Source of the DNA: Littorina saxatilis
Lineage: Eukaryota > Mollusca > Gastropoda > Littorinimorpha > Littorinidae
Assembly: GCF_037325665.1 (NCBI RefSeq)
Contig: NC_090261.1
Coordinates: forward strand, 22,738,415 to 22,802,414
Direction of reading: 5' to 3'
Length of the DNA stretch: 64,000 bases
The notes under the pieces were generated by a model. The model saw nothing but the letters and a program-made list of their open reading frames with translations, was not told where the DNA came from and did not search any database. Every line of letters starts with the position of its first letter. Position 1 is the first letter of the stretch. The position numbers and the translations under genes are program-made. Positions 1 to 10,591 of the stretch are shown here, piece after piece.

Positions 1-1159
1 CAGTTAAAACTAACGCATCATATCAACTCCATGTATAATTTTCAAAAGAAGGCAAATGACTAGGGTAATAGGTTAGGTACCTGCCATGTGGGCACTTTTT
101 CCACTGCTGTCCTCAGTCCTATACTTTTCATCAAGACTTGTCACCATGCCGAGTAGATCTAAATTCGGAAGTCTTCATGTGGCTGAGGCATATATCTGAC
201 ATAGCGTCGATCTTGTTGTAGGTTAACCTCCTTTCTGAAACAAATGGCAAAATGCGATTAGTTATGATGACTACAACCTACACAAATATAAACAGTGTTT
301 TGAAACAGAATAGTCAGGTTATACAAGCCACTTTACCTATGCAGCATGGCAACCCTAAAATATGCGAAACATGTCGACTGCAGCAGCCTGGTTCTTAAAA
401 TAATTCTGACGGTCAACACAGCCAGAAATGCCAACAAAGACAAGAAAGCTGTGGCAAGGTAAGCTTACCAAACGTTACAGCGAATCATATGATAGTGCGT
501 AAACAGCAAACAGTAGATCTACAATCAAAGAGAGGATCGAGTCTGGAATGAAACGCGATACAGATCTAGCATTCAAAAACTGTCTTTCACGTTCAAGGAA
601 GTTGTTGCAAAGTACTTAAGACTTACTAAATTGTACAGACAAAACCATGACAGTGCATGTTTTGAATCTGAGGAAAAAATCGTGATCATTTTGACTTTGA
701 GAACAGATTCATTCCGTTTCCTTATATCTGCATGTTCAAGTAAATGGTGGACAGTTTTTTTCGGGCAGAGTAAACTTAACTTGAGACTCTACTGCAAGTC
801 TTGAAATTCACATAAATCGAACCACGAGCAAAGACATCCAAACATTACAGGCACTTTAGATCAACTCATTTCACTAGAGGTGACTGCCTAGCACTGTGTT
901 TGACATCCGTGTCTGCTGAAATAAAAAGAAATTAAAACAAAACGGATTAACAGTAGGTGACACGTTATCATAGAGTGGGAGACACTAGATCTGTCTCTGA
1001 ACTTACCGGGATACGGCTGCAAGATCGACACTGACTGCCGCGCTTTCGACAGCTCTTCCTCGCGTGGACATTGGAAACACGCTGTGCAGATCAAATTGTA
1101 GGAAATCTCCCTTTGGTATCTTCTTTATTTACTTTTCTGGAGCTTAGAAACCGAACAAC
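1..1159. other. Non-coding stretch, nothing recognised
   Basis: AT-rich single-copy-looking sequence. I see no convincing exon, repeat or RNA gene on either strand; the short open frames have no recognisable domain. Positions 1000-1190 are a little richer in CpG, which would suit a promoter for the candidate first exon at 1160, but this is weak. Confidence 0.4.
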
Positions 1160-1190
1160 ATGAAATCGTCTTCCCCGGCGAATCGGCGAG
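1160..1190 (+). CDS. Candidate first coding exon of the 7.4-8.7 kb gene
   Basis: An ATG at 1160 opens 31 bases (MKSSSPANRR plus one base) that run into a good splice donor, GAG|gtgaga, at 1191. The 437-codon frame downstream is preceded by a good acceptor (ttatttcttcag, ending at 7421). The phases fit: one base is left over here and two are needed there, completing a GCT codon. Phase agreement alone has a one-in-three chance. The intron would be 6.2 kb and would hold a SINE, several microsatellites and one short repeat. There is no conservation evidence, so this is a hypothesis. Confidence 0.25.
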
Positions 1191-1443
1191 GTGAGAACTG
1201 GACCACAATCCTTCGCGCGACCCCTGACCTGATCTTGACACCTGACCTGCCGTCTACATGCCAAACACGACACAAATCAGTCAACTGTTTGTACCCCTTC
1301 AAAACCCCCCACCACCCGTTTTCTTTGGATACACGCTTTAACTACACACATGCCGACACAATGTTGATCATTGCTTCAATAATTTGAAGATGGTGCTTGA
1401 AAATTAACCACGTAAAATGAGTATTTCGGTGTTTAGCCAAAAA

Positions 1444-1550
1444 TGTTAAAGTTTCTACCACAGACATACACACATACATACATACATACGCACGCACGCA
1501 CAGACAGACAAAGTTTACCATCGCATAGGCTACACTTACGTGAGCCAAAA
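1444..1550 (+). repeat. Family F fragment (short interspersed repeat)
   Basis: It carries the block 'gttaaagtttctaccacaga', a CATA/GCAC-rich microsatellite, then 'gcataggctacacttacgtg'. The same order recurs at 7229-7345 (+) and, reversed, at 19935-20060 and, in part, near 46.35-46.5 kb. This copy is only the right-hand part of the family. Confidence 0.6.
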
Positions 1551-1573
1551 ACGAAAGAGACAGAGATAGGGGG

Positions 1574-1576
<3 letters not shown>

Positions 1577-1639
<63 letters not shown>
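1577..1639. repeat. (GA)n microsatellite
   Basis: About 31 near-perfect GA units directly after the family F fragment. Confidence 0.95.
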
Positions 1640-1640
<1 letters not shown>

Positions 1641-1914
1641 AAATACCCGTGAATCCCATCATAATTCAGCTATGCGCTAAAAGCATCACTGGATGCTGGT
1701 GAATTAATGATAATGAAAAGTATCTCCCATATTGAGATAGAATCAGAGATACGTAATTGAAGCATTAGTGGGGAAAAGGCATGTACTGTTCTCAATCTGT
1801 CTGCTTTCATAAGCTTACCTATGCAACCACGTGCTGTGCGGTCAAGAAACTGGGACACAATCCCTGTAAATCTTATGCTCGATAGGTCAGTCAGAATTAT
1901 ATCTCTGTCCAAGA

Positions 1915-2240
1915 TTTTTACACCCCCGGTATAGGGGTGTGTATAGGATTCGGTCGATGTGTTTGTTTGTTTGTTTGTGTGTTTGTGTTCGCATATAGAT
2001 CTCAAGAATGAACGGACCGATCGTCACCAAACTTGGTGAACAGGTTCTATACATTCCTGAGACGGTCCTTACAAAAATTGGGACCAGTCAAACACACGGT
2101 TAGGGAGTTATTGGTGGATTAAGTTTCTACAAGGACTTATAGAGGGACATATTAATGGTCAAAGGGAAATAACCTTCTCAGTTGGTGGCAGTGAGAATGG
2201 TAAGGACGGGGGTGTTTTTACTACCTCGGAGGAATTTCTT
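1915..2240 (+). repeat. Probable interspersed repeat with an 'accaaacttggtgaac' block
   Basis: It contains a short hairpin (cacccccggtataggggtg), a (TTTG)n tract and then 'gaacggaccgatcgtcacca'. This layout (microsatellite, then 'gaccgat...', then a '...ttggtg/tttga' block) resembles families A and B elsewhere in the window. Family membership is inferred from layout only. Confidence 0.35.
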
Positions 2241-3830
2241 GTTTTTTTAAGAAACACATTTTTAGCTTCGGTATTGTATGGTACGTATACGGCCCTTTTT
2301 CACAACACATCATGAGTGAGATCATTGTGTTTTATATAAAACTTCATATTTAAAATGAAACGCTCTTTTATTTAAAAAATAGGTTTACTTTAAAACCGGC
2401 AAAAACAAAATCTTTGTTTTTCTTTTTTTCCTTTTTTTCTTTCTTCTGTACATGTCTTCCTCTTAATCCGGGTGGTAGTTGTTGGTGTTGATGGTGATGC
2501 TTTTGTGGCCGTTTGTTTGTTTGTTTGTTTGTTTGCTTTGCTTTTTAAAGGGTCTGAAACTTAACAAAAGAATTCCCTCGTATATGGGCGGTATCTGTAT
2601 CTCTTTAAACCTCCTCCGGCCACACACATATATACGCCTGCCTCACAGTATCTCAGCAGGACGCACGCCATCAAATGGCCATCCCGCAATAAAGACGACC
2701 AACTTTCCTTCCGGCCGTAAAAGAGCGAGCGCGGCCAAAGAAACGAGTGTCCGAAATCGCTCTTCTCGCATCTCTTGGTCGATGCTACGCTGGGCCTGCT
2801 GCACACTGAATTCGATACTTCAGCCGCCCTCAAAACTGCAGCGTCTGTCGGTTCTCCCACATTCAGGGCTCTGCTTCTCTTGCTGGTGGTCACACTTCTG
2901 TTCTGTCGCTGGTCGGGTCTGTTGTGCGGCCCCAAGACTTGTTTTGCTTACTTCGGCCTTTGGCTGCCAATTTGCTAATTGCGGTACTTTGTTTGCGCAG
3001 TGACGACAGCGACAATAATTGATGAGATTTCTTTTTCTTTTTTTCCTTTCTGGAAGTAATCTAAGGAATTTTCTTGATTGATATTGAGTACAATCGTCTT
3101 GGTTCAAGGTGTTTTTTTCGATTGCTGAATTGGGGTATATTTGCCTATATTACCCTTTTGTGCGACACTTGAGGGTGATATTCTGAGATGGAAAAATCGG
3201 TGTAGCGCTGAAAGACATGTAAGGTGAGTTTGACATTGTTGTGTGTTTATTTTGAGGAACTGGCACGAGCGCGTAAAATTTCATTGCAAACTGGTAATCA
3301 GTTGAAAGGAAATCTGAATTGAGTTATAATTATCTGGTCTTCAATGTCTCGCATTCTTCTGTCGCTCTGGACATCTTATTTAGCAGGACTATAAAGTAGT
3401 AAGAACAATGTAAACAAACATAAGAGTTTATTTCCAAATTCTTGTATCCTTGGTTACTTGAAATCTGTAAGCTCTTCTTTTGACACACAAAAACCAACAA
3501 CACATACATATCGATACTATGACGATTTTTTTTTTTTTAAAGATTAGAGCATGGTGATCATTGACATTTTCTGTTACTAAACGACTGGGGTATTTTTATC
3601 TTTTGAGACATTTTAAATGTTTTTAAGATCAAAACAATTTTCAGACGTTTATACACATCGTTTAAATAGGATTCACACATTCATGATCAAAATGTGTTTG
3701 TGTATTTGTTTGCTTGTTTGTTTCTTTGTTTGCTTGTTTGCTTTTATGTTTGTTTGTTTGAAAGGTTATCAAAAATCATGAGCGTCATTTTAACTTTTTG
3801 GAAGGGTAGGGTTTGAAGGAGAACACTATT
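2241..3830. other. Non-coding stretch with T-rich and (TTTG)n tracts
   Basis: Short TTTG arrays lie near 2510-2535 and 3700-3765. Long open frames near 2.5-3.1 kb on both strands overlap each other and show no domain, so I treat them as chance. Confidence 0.4.
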
Positions 3831-3832
<2 letters not shown>

Positions 3833-3929
<97 letters not shown>

Positions 3930-3944
3930 TGTGTGTGTGTGTGG

Positions 3945-4014
<70 letters not shown>
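3833..4014. repeat. (TG)n microsatellite
   Basis: About 180 bp of TG units with three GTGG interruptions. The apparent Cys-Val proteins here are translation of the microsatellite. Confidence 0.97.
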
Positions 4015-4017
<3 letters not shown>

Positions 4018-4277
4018 GTCAGCTCGTATTATGGTTGCTACTCATTCCCCTTACCAATACTTCCTCGCATCCAGCTCGACTTTTATCCTCGCGCTATACC
4101 CCTCCCCCCCCCCCCCCCACCCCCTTTCACTCCCCTTTTCAAAACAGTAAATGACTTTTACCTGAAATGGAGACACCTATAATGCCTTTGACTCCATCCC
4201 TCGTATGAGACATTTTCCTTGTATATTTCACGCAGTAATGCACAACAGTAATTTTACATCGCTTTTATATCCGTTGC

Positions 4278-4663
4278 ATGGGCGGGGATGTAGCTCAGTC
4301 GGTAGCGCGCTGGATTTGTATCCAGTTGGCCGCTGTCAGCGTGAGTTCGTCCCCACGTTCGGCGAGAGATTTATTTCTCAGAGTCAACTTTGTGTGCAGA
4401 CTCTCCTCGGTGTCCGAACAACCCCGTGTGTACACGCAAGCACAAGACCAAGTGCGCACGAAAAAGATCCTGTAATCCATGTCAGAGTTCGGTGGGTTAT
4501 AGAAACACGAAAATACCCAGCATGCTTCCTCCGAAAACGGCGTATGGCTGCCTAAATGGCGGGGTAAAAAACGGTCATACACGTAAAATTCCACTCGTGC
4601 AAAAAAACAACCCACGAGTGTACGTGGGAGTTTCAGCCCACGAACGCAGAAGAAGAAGAAGAA
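4278..4663 (+). mobile_element. tRNA-derived SINE with (GAA)n tail, complete
   Basis: The head is tRNA-like: A box 'tagctcagtcggtagcgc' near 4291 and B box-like 'gagttcgtcccc' near 4343. A roughly 270-bp body follows and ends in (AGA)n. It is flanked by an 11-bp target duplication, 'atatccgttgc', at 4267-4277 and 4664-4674, so this is a whole retroposed copy. Polymerase III would transcribe such an element, and a LINE supplies the machinery. The final bases before the tail (cgaacgca(g)aagaag) resemble the 3' end of the LINE fragment at 25.38 kb. Confidence 0.85.
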
Positions 4664-4674
4664 ATATCCGTTGC

Positions 4675-4723
4675 CCTCTCTCTCTGTCTCTCTGTCCTGT
4701 CTCTCTGTTTATGTCTCTCTCTG

Positions 4724-4758
<35 letters not shown>

Positions 4759-4762
4759 GCCT
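4675..4762. repeat. Imperfect (CT)n microsatellite
   Basis: CTCT tract with GT interruptions, directly following the SINE target duplication. Confidence 0.85.
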
Positions 4763-4799
4763 TTTCTCTACTTATACTTCAATACCTCTGATTTTTTCT

Positions 4800-5095
4800 C
4801 AACGTGGGAGATATTTTCCATGATTAATTCATGCAACGATGCACAACGACATTTCTACATCTCTGTTCTGACTTCCTCAGCTGTACTGTGACAGCTTCAT
4901 CTCATTATTTCCCCTGCATTCATCTATGCCGTCAGTGATTAGTTCACCTTTCTTTCATCCGGTGCCATTCATGCACATGCAGAACATACACGATCGATCA
5001 TTTCTTTACTAAGTACTGTTGCATTACTGGTTGCGGAGGTTTTCTTTTCCTTTTTGTCTTCTCTTCTTTCTTCAGCTCAATCCTTTGGTTGCTCT
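4800..5095. other. Non-coding, nothing recognised
   Basis: AT-rich and T-rich sequence without recognisable features. Confidence 0.4.
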
Positions 5096-5099
5096 TTTA

Positions 5100-5268
5100 T
5101 GCACAGACACAGACAAAGACGCACAGAAATACTCATGCACACTTACACACGTACACTGACACGCCACATGCACACCTACACACGCGCATATACACGTGCA
5201 CAGACACAGACAGACAAAGACACAGACACTGAGACAGACAGACAGACATACAGACAGACACAGACACA

Positions 5269-5343
<75 letters not shown>
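5100..5343. repeat. Compound (CA)n / (CAGA)n microsatellite
   Basis: A degenerate CACA/CAGACA array runs into about 38 pure CA units at 5269-5343. Confidence 0.95.
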
Positions 5344-5344
<1 letters not shown>

Positions 5345-5479
5345 GTTTTCACCATCCAATGAGATTTTGTATATCAGTCACGCCAAGCTTTGTAACAAGT
5401 CATCATGAGAGTGGTTTGTCTCAAGGAAATATTCGTCCTTTGTTTTCACTCTATTAAGTGCAATCGTCCGACCCACCAT

Positions 5480-5695
5480 CCACGATACTCAAGACTCAAA
5501 GACTCAAATTTTGTACTGTCCTTATAAAAACAAGGAAAATTGCCATGCAGTGTCAGGCGATCACAGACATAAAACACATCACATTTACTAAGAATTGAGG
5601 ATTGCACTTAAAACTAACAACACTAAACCGTATAACATTTTCTAAGAATTTAGAGTTGCACTAAAACACATAAAAATCCTAAGCAGTCTCTCACG
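5480..5695. other. Possible retroposon tail: 'actcaagactcaaagactcaa' region
   Basis: The block 'gactcaaattttgtactgtc', read in reverse, looks like the end of a dispersed element ending in 'tttgagtctttgagtct'. No second copy is present in this window, so the assignment is tentative. Confidence 0.2.

Positions 5696-5696
<1 letters not shown>

Positions 5697-5775
<79 letters not shown>
5697..5775. repeat. (CA)n microsatellite
   Basis: About 39 CA units interrupted once by 'tgtca'. Confidence 0.95.
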
Positions 5776-5777
<2 letters not shown>

Positions 5778-6869
5778 CTTACTTCCCTTTGTACCCCCCT
5801 GCCCACCCCCACCCCCGTGTTGTATTCGCCTATGATATGTTTCCAGACTTAAATAACGACTATGGAAGGAAAAAAACACACGACATTTTCGTTCTTTGAA
5901 CAAATGTCAGGGTTTTTCTTTTTCAAATAACTTGGTGTGTTTTCCGTGGCAAACATAGCAGAACAGGAAAGGGAGGGGAAGGGAAAACTTTTGCTTCTTT
6001 TTTGCCTTTGCCAATTGCTCTTCTTTGAATACATTTTCTCATTGACATTAATACTGACAACTCAGAAAGGGTCAATCGAGTACACACTCGTTTTTTGTCG
6101 ATAAAGATCAGATGACAGCAAATGGAAAATGTTCCTTCTTCAAATATAATTCAAATTTACGTTTCACGTTTTCTTTTACGTGACACAGTCACAGTTCGCC
6201 CGTATTTGTCCACTCATCATCGAAAGCATTTAGACTGAGCTTCATCCGTCATTTTGTTTCCTGTTGCAGTGCAATCACAGAAAAACCAATACGTAACGCC
6301 TGGACACGCATTCCTTCCCGACCAAGAGCATTACCATTACTGTCATCATTGCCACCGGGTGGGATTGCACCCGAGGGAAATCTCGCATTAATGTCCAAGT
6401 GGTCCTCATCCGTCGCTGCAACGAACAGAGCAGTGGAAGACAACAGAGACAGTTTCCTGTCTCCGTGACAAATGGCACTATCTTCTTTCCCTCTAAATGC
6501 GATGCGTTTTCTCTAATGGGACAGTTCTTCCTGTAATGAGTTTGACGAGGATTTGTCTTCTACTTCGTCTTCCACTTTTCTTGTAATCTGGCTGTTGGCG
6601 CTGAAAGTTCGGTGCGTCGAAGTTCGTTTGAGTTGAAATCGAAGAAAGAGTGTCGCTAACCTGCTTGCTATCTGTCTTCTTCCTTTGAAATTTTCGAACC
6701 AGAAAAAGAGAGAAATTAATCACAGGTCGAATTGTGCAAGACTGCATTTTGCTTGCAAACGCAGGCTTGACAATATAATTATTTGAATTTGTCTGACAGT
6801 TACAGAATTCAGAGAGAGAAAAACAGTGTTTGGAAGACGCTACATTTCAGCATAACCTCATTACAACAA
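5776..6869. other. Non-coding stretch, nothing recognised
   Basis: Open frames on the minus strand near 6.25-6.75 kb are short, overlapping and without recognisable domains. No repeat copy was recognised. Confidence 0.35.
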
Positions 6870-6944
6870 CAACAAAACAAGAGGCGAAGCCATCAAGGCT
6901 CACGTAAGAAATCGACAAACAGTAACACAAACTCAATCACTCCG

Positions 6945-7027
<83 letters not shown>

Positions 7028-7345
7028 GCATAGGTGAAACTATGCAAGAAAGCGAGACCCTGGATCTGCCAAGAAGTCTCGGCCCGCTCACAATAACAAT
7101 GACCGAGACTTTCAGTAATTCCTTTGCGTGACGTCTAACCCTCTTACGTCATAATGTGACGTCTTCAAATAGTTTCTATCACACACGTCGAACACTTTTG
7201 ACCGAGACTGACGTAATCCATAGACTCGGAAATGTTAAAGTTTCTACCACAGACATACACACATACATACATACATACATACATACATACGCACGCACAG
7301 ACAGACAAAGTTTATCATCGCATAGGCTACACTTACGTGGAGCCA
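6870..7345 (+). mobile_element. Family F element, near full length
   Basis: It starts 'caagaggcgaagccatcaag' and contains a (CA)n tract at 6951-7022, a 'gaccgagact' block and a CATA microsatellite, ending 'cataggctacacttacgtgg'. A reverse-orientation copy with the same block order lies at 19935-20425. The subterminal 'ggctcacgtaag' on the left is the inverse of 'cttacgtgagcc' on the right, which suggests a small non-autonomous DNA element. Confidence 0.65.
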
Positions 7346-7447
7346 ATGACAGGCCTATGATCTTGAACACGTAAACGCAGACAATATTTCAATTGTTGGT
7401 AGTCTTTCGTTATTTCTTCAGCTACATTTCGCTTGAAAACCTCTCTA

Positions 7448-8746
7448 ATGAATACACAAACAATGGCCACGAAAGTGACCGTATTGAACAATCGTTTAGG
7501 TAGCCCAGTATCCCCGAGGATCTCCCCAAATAACAGCAGCTTGGTCCTGTCGGAGATCCACGACCAGGAGATCCTGCTGCTTCCGGAGATCAAGGTCTCA
7601 GCCAGCATGACGTCAGGATCCTGCGCCACTCGTCGGACGAGCTTTCAGGATCCACTGAAGGCAGACTACGTGATCATGATCGACGATGATGCAAGAAAAA
7701 GAATGAACAGGAGTCTGATCGACATACGGGAAGAGTCTTTCGATAGCGAGACTCACTCGCCGACATATGCAGGGCAGAGAGACCACACAGAAAACCACCT
7801 GCCACAATTGAACATCACAAAAGCATCACCTTCCAAACTGCTTCAAACTCGCGACCGGCAGTCGCACGTGAGTCTTAGTGGATGTTCAGACGTCGGTTCA
7901 ACTCGGACTGAGGTGCAGAAGCTTGGAACTCACTTGGCACCTTTTGGGAACGAACATCACCGACCTCACCTCAACAAATCCCACAGCCAGAAAGAGTTCT
8001 CCCTTGAAGAGAAGGAGAACCTCTTCCCCAACATCCAGCGAAAATCGTGTAGCGCTCGAGATGTAACTTCCATAGAACGTGAAATCAATCCTTTCCCTAA
8101 GCTGGTCCCCATAGGACAGCCTGCAGCACAAAGCAACGGGACTCGGAACAACAGGTCAGTAAGCAATGGCGTAGTGAACAACGGAACTGCAAGTGCGGTA
8201 GGAGTGGAAACAACAGCATCTACAAACGTGATAGCGAGAAACAAAGGCAATAGAAAAGTTACCATGCTGTCTCCGAAAACCAGATCTTCCTCCGTCGTGT
8301 CATTCTTCCCTTGCAAACTCCCTTCGCTCCTCTCCCGCACCAAGTCCAGCTCCCAGCCTGACATTTCCAGGCATTCCTCCTCCCCTTCCTCCACAGCCGC
8401 AGAGCTACTCGCTTGCCACCCAGTCTTCGTCAAGAAGCAGCGAGTCTGCAAGCTGTGGCGAAGAGCTGGGGTGAAGCTGGGACTTCGCCAAGAAGATGCT
8501 GACGGCGAGGAAGAATCCATAGCTTCTTGGGCCAAAGGACCCGGGGATCTTCTCCGCCCGGTGTACTCGCGGTGGAGCGAGAGGCGTTACGCTCTGGCCC
8601 ACCCAGAGAGGATGTGCATGCCCCAGGAGGTGAGGGAGAGGGTTGAGAAGGACGTGCAGGACCGCAGGAGGTCCCTGAAGAGGCGCGTGTCCAACTTCTT
8701 CACCGTCAAGCTCGGCCTCAACAACGAAGAGGACCTCGCTGGTTAA
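7448..8746 (+). CDS. Conserved-looking hypothetical protein, serine- and basic-rich
   Basis: One long frame of at least 433 codons from the ATG at 7448 (MNTQTMATKVTVLNN) to a stop at 8744-8746. I recognise no domain. The middle (roughly residues 100-330) is low in complexity and rich in Ser, Asn and Arg, as in a disordered region. The last 75 residues look folded or helical, with aromatic and charged blocks (SIASWAKGPGDLLRPVY, WSERRYALAHPERM) and a basic helix before FFTVKLGLNNEED. No signal peptide or membrane segment is visible. An in-frame stop at 7400-7402 and a good splice acceptor ending at 7421 suggest this is a terminal exon whose true start is upstream. Codon use is GC-richer than the surroundings, which supports a real gene. 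A cytoplasmic regulatory or scaffold role is a guess only. Confidence 0.55.
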   Translation: MNTQTMATKVTVLNNRLGSPVSPRISPNNSSLVLSEIHDQEILLLPEIKVSASMTSGSCATRRTSFQDPLKADYVIMIDDDARKRMNRSLIDIREESFDSETHSPTYAGQRDHTENHLPQLNITKASPSKLLQTRDRQSHVSLSGCSDVGSTRTEVQKLGTHLAPFGNEHHRPHLNKSHSQKEFSLEEKENLFPNIQRKSCSARDVTSIEREINPFPKLVPIGQPAAQSNGTRNNRSVSNGVVNNGTASAVGVETTASTNVIARNKGNRKVTMLSPKTRSSSVVSFFPCKLPSLLSRTKSSSQPDISRHSSSPSSTAAELLACHPVFVKKQRVCKLWRRAGVKLGLRQEDADGEEESIASWAKGPGDLLRPVYSRWSERRYALAHPERMCMPQEVRERVEKDVQDRRRSLKRRVSNFFTVKLGLNNEEDLAG

Positions 8747-8755
8747 AGCCGGATA

Positions 8756-8868
8756 TTAACTGGGCGAAGTGAGCTTCGCGAAGTCTACTTCACGAACTCG
8801 CTGTACGAAACTTTTGCACTGAATTTGCGAGAAGTTAACTTCGCAAAGTCAACTTCGGGTTCAGTTAA
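8756..8868. repeat. Short palindromic TTAA-ended MITE-like repeat
   Basis: It begins 'ttaactgggcgaagt' and ends 'aacttcgggttcagttaa', and is made of inverted GAAGTY/RACTTC blocks that fold into a hairpin. It lies 10 bp after the stop codon of the 437-codon frame, so it is probably in its 3' UTR. Confidence 0.5.
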
Positions 8869-9067
8869 TGAATGGCTTTGGGGAATGAAACAATGTGGTG
8901 AGACGTAGGAGATACATCTTTCGGTCATCGTTTCATGAAGTAGTACGAAATGCTGCGGGCGAAAGATTGTCTGTGACTTGAAGAAACGATGATGTGCATT
9001 ATGATAAAAATTGTGAGGCAGGAGGGATTTTGTCATTTACAGTTCTGTGAAGGGGTGAACGTACATA

Positions 9068-10589
9068 TACTGTTCAAAAAAAGAAACGCATAGCTTGTAA
9101 TATTTGGTTAATTTAGTTATATGGCTACAAGGATATCCACCAAACTGCAGAAAATGTTTATCTGGTCGTCGACCTTTCGTCCATTGCCACAAGTAAGCTC
9201 TGCACGTGACGCATGCGTTATCAGTGGCTACAATGTCAAAATTGCTCATTTGGCATGACCACTCGTCATGCTTCAGTGTAATCTCGTGAAACTCGGGGAA
9301 TATTGAGCTCTCACCATGTCTTCCAAAACCCATAAAAGCGGATTGTTCGCCACAAAGAAATCAGACGACAATTCAGCGACGAAAGATGGCCCGATTGAGC
9401 AGAGAAGACCGCCAAATTGCATTGGGTCGTTTACAAGCAGGCCAAAGTCAAAGTGCAATCGCCAGGCACTTCCACGTGTCCCAGAGCACCATCAGTAGAC
9501 TGTGGGTCAGGTTTCAAGCCACTGGCTCCGTTGCTGACTTGCCACGAGCGGGAAGACCAAGGGCGACAACTGCTGCTCACGACCGCTTCATACGGCTCCG
9601 CCACCTCCGGAATCGTTTCCTGTCGGCCTCATCTTCTGTCCAGGCTCTCCCCGGGCCACACCGATTATCGGACCAGACCGTGCGGAACCGCCTGCATGAA
9701 GCTGGTTTGAGAGCTCGCAGACCTCACAGAGGAGCGGTCCTCACCCGCCGCCATCGCCAGAACCGAGTGCAGTGGGGCAACCAGCACCTTCGCTGGACCG
9801 TCCGGAATCACTGGAGACACGTGTGGTTCAGCGACGAGTCCTACTTCCTGCTCCAGCGACATGATGGTCGGAGGAGGGTCTACCGGAGAGTAAACGAACG
9901 TTACGCGCCCAACTGTGTGGATGAAGCACCCGTTCATGGTGGTGGAGGCGTCATGGTGTGGGGGGCGATCAATACCGCTGGAAGGAGCACCCTGGTGCAC
10001 GTCCAAGGGCGCATAACTGCCCAGCGATACGTGGAGGAAATTCTGCGCCCACACGCCCCTCCTCTTCTGGCTGACCAGGATGCCATATTCCAGCAGGACA
10101 ACGCTCGCCCGCACACTGCACGACTCACCACCCAGTTCCTCACCGACCACCATGTCCAGGTGCTTCCCTGGCCATCCATGTCGCCAGACATGAACCCGAT
10201 AGAACACCTCTGGGATGAATTGGACAGACGTGTGCTCAGGCGAGAAGAAGCGCCGGCAAATCACCGCGATCTATTGCAGGCACTTCAGGAGGAGTGGGAC
10301 ACCATCCCACAGCAAGATATCCGGCATCTGATCCAGTCCATGCCCAGAAGGTGCCGGGCAGTTGTTGCTGCTCAAGGCAGTCACACCCCCTACTGACTTG
10401 ACAGCCTCGGCACCCAATCGTATTGATTGACTGATTGATTTGAAGATGCAAATGAACTGTGTGTGCATTCAACTGTGTCCATACCAAATTTCAAACAAAT
10501 AATCTAAATATTGGATTTTCTGTTAATTTTTTCGACAAATAAAACAAATTTGGCAAGTAGCAACTATGCGTTTCTTTTTTTGAACAGTA
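9068..10589 (+). mobile_element. Tc1-like DNA transposon, apparently intact
   Basis: Ends are a perfect inverted repeat, 'tactgttcaaaaaaagaaac...' on the left (9068-9093) and its exact complement on the right (10564-10589), flanked by the TA target duplication expected for Tc1/mariner. Length is 1.52 kb with one uninterrupted transposase. Identical ends and an open frame suggest a young, possibly still mobile copy. Confidence 0.9.
9386..10396 (+). CDS. Tc1-family transposase (DD34E)
   Basis: The enzyme cuts the element out of DNA and joins it to a TA target in the nucleus. The 336-residue protein is the usual length for the family. Residues 1-60 form a homeodomain-like helix-turn-helix (RLSREDRQIALGRLQAG, IARHFHVSQSTISRLW) followed by the linker motif RAGRPR; a second HTH-like part spans roughly 60-120. 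The catalytic triad is visible: D150 in VWFSDES, D238 in FQQDNARPHTA and E273 in MNPIEHLWD, with exactly 34 residues between the second Asp and the Glu. The start used is the ATG at 9386, which begins MARLSREDRQ, typical of the family. There are no internal stops or frameshifts. It sits centrally between perfect terminal repeats. Confidence 0.93.
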   Translation: MARLSREDRQIALGRLQAGQSQSAIARHFHVSQSTISRLWVRFQATGSVADLPRAGRPRATTAAHDRFIRLRHLRNRFLSASSSVQALPGPHRLSDQTVRNRLHEAGLRARRPHRGAVLTRRHRQNRVQWGNQHLRWTVRNHWRHVWFSDESYFLLQRHDGRRRVYRRVNERYAPNCVDEAPVHGGGGVMVWGAINTAGRSTLVHVQGRITAQRYVEEILRPHAPPLLADQDAIFQQDNARPHTARLTTQFLTDHHVQVLPWPSMSPDMNPIEHLWDELDRRVLRREEAPANHRDLLQALQEEWDTIPQQDIRHLIQSMPRRCRAVVAAQGSHTPY

Positions 10590-10591
10590 TA

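Noticed and set aside
2479-3107. Protein-coding gene on either strand
   Set aside because: Overlapping frames on both strands, no domain, no splice pattern and TTTG-repeat content.
3813-4182. Cys-Val repeat proteins and the like (also at 5.1, 12.7, 21.2, 24.0, 31.9, 46.5 and 60.0 kb)
   Set aside because: They are translations of (TG)n, (CA)n, (GA)n or (GGGA)n microsatellites with no flanking coding signal.
4280-4355. Stand-alone tRNA gene
   Set aside because: It is the head of a SINE: body, tail and target duplication follow.
7433-7447. Translation start of the 437-codon frame at 7433
   Set aside because: The triplet there is TTG; the first ATG is at 7448, and a splice acceptor at 7421 makes an upstream start more likely.
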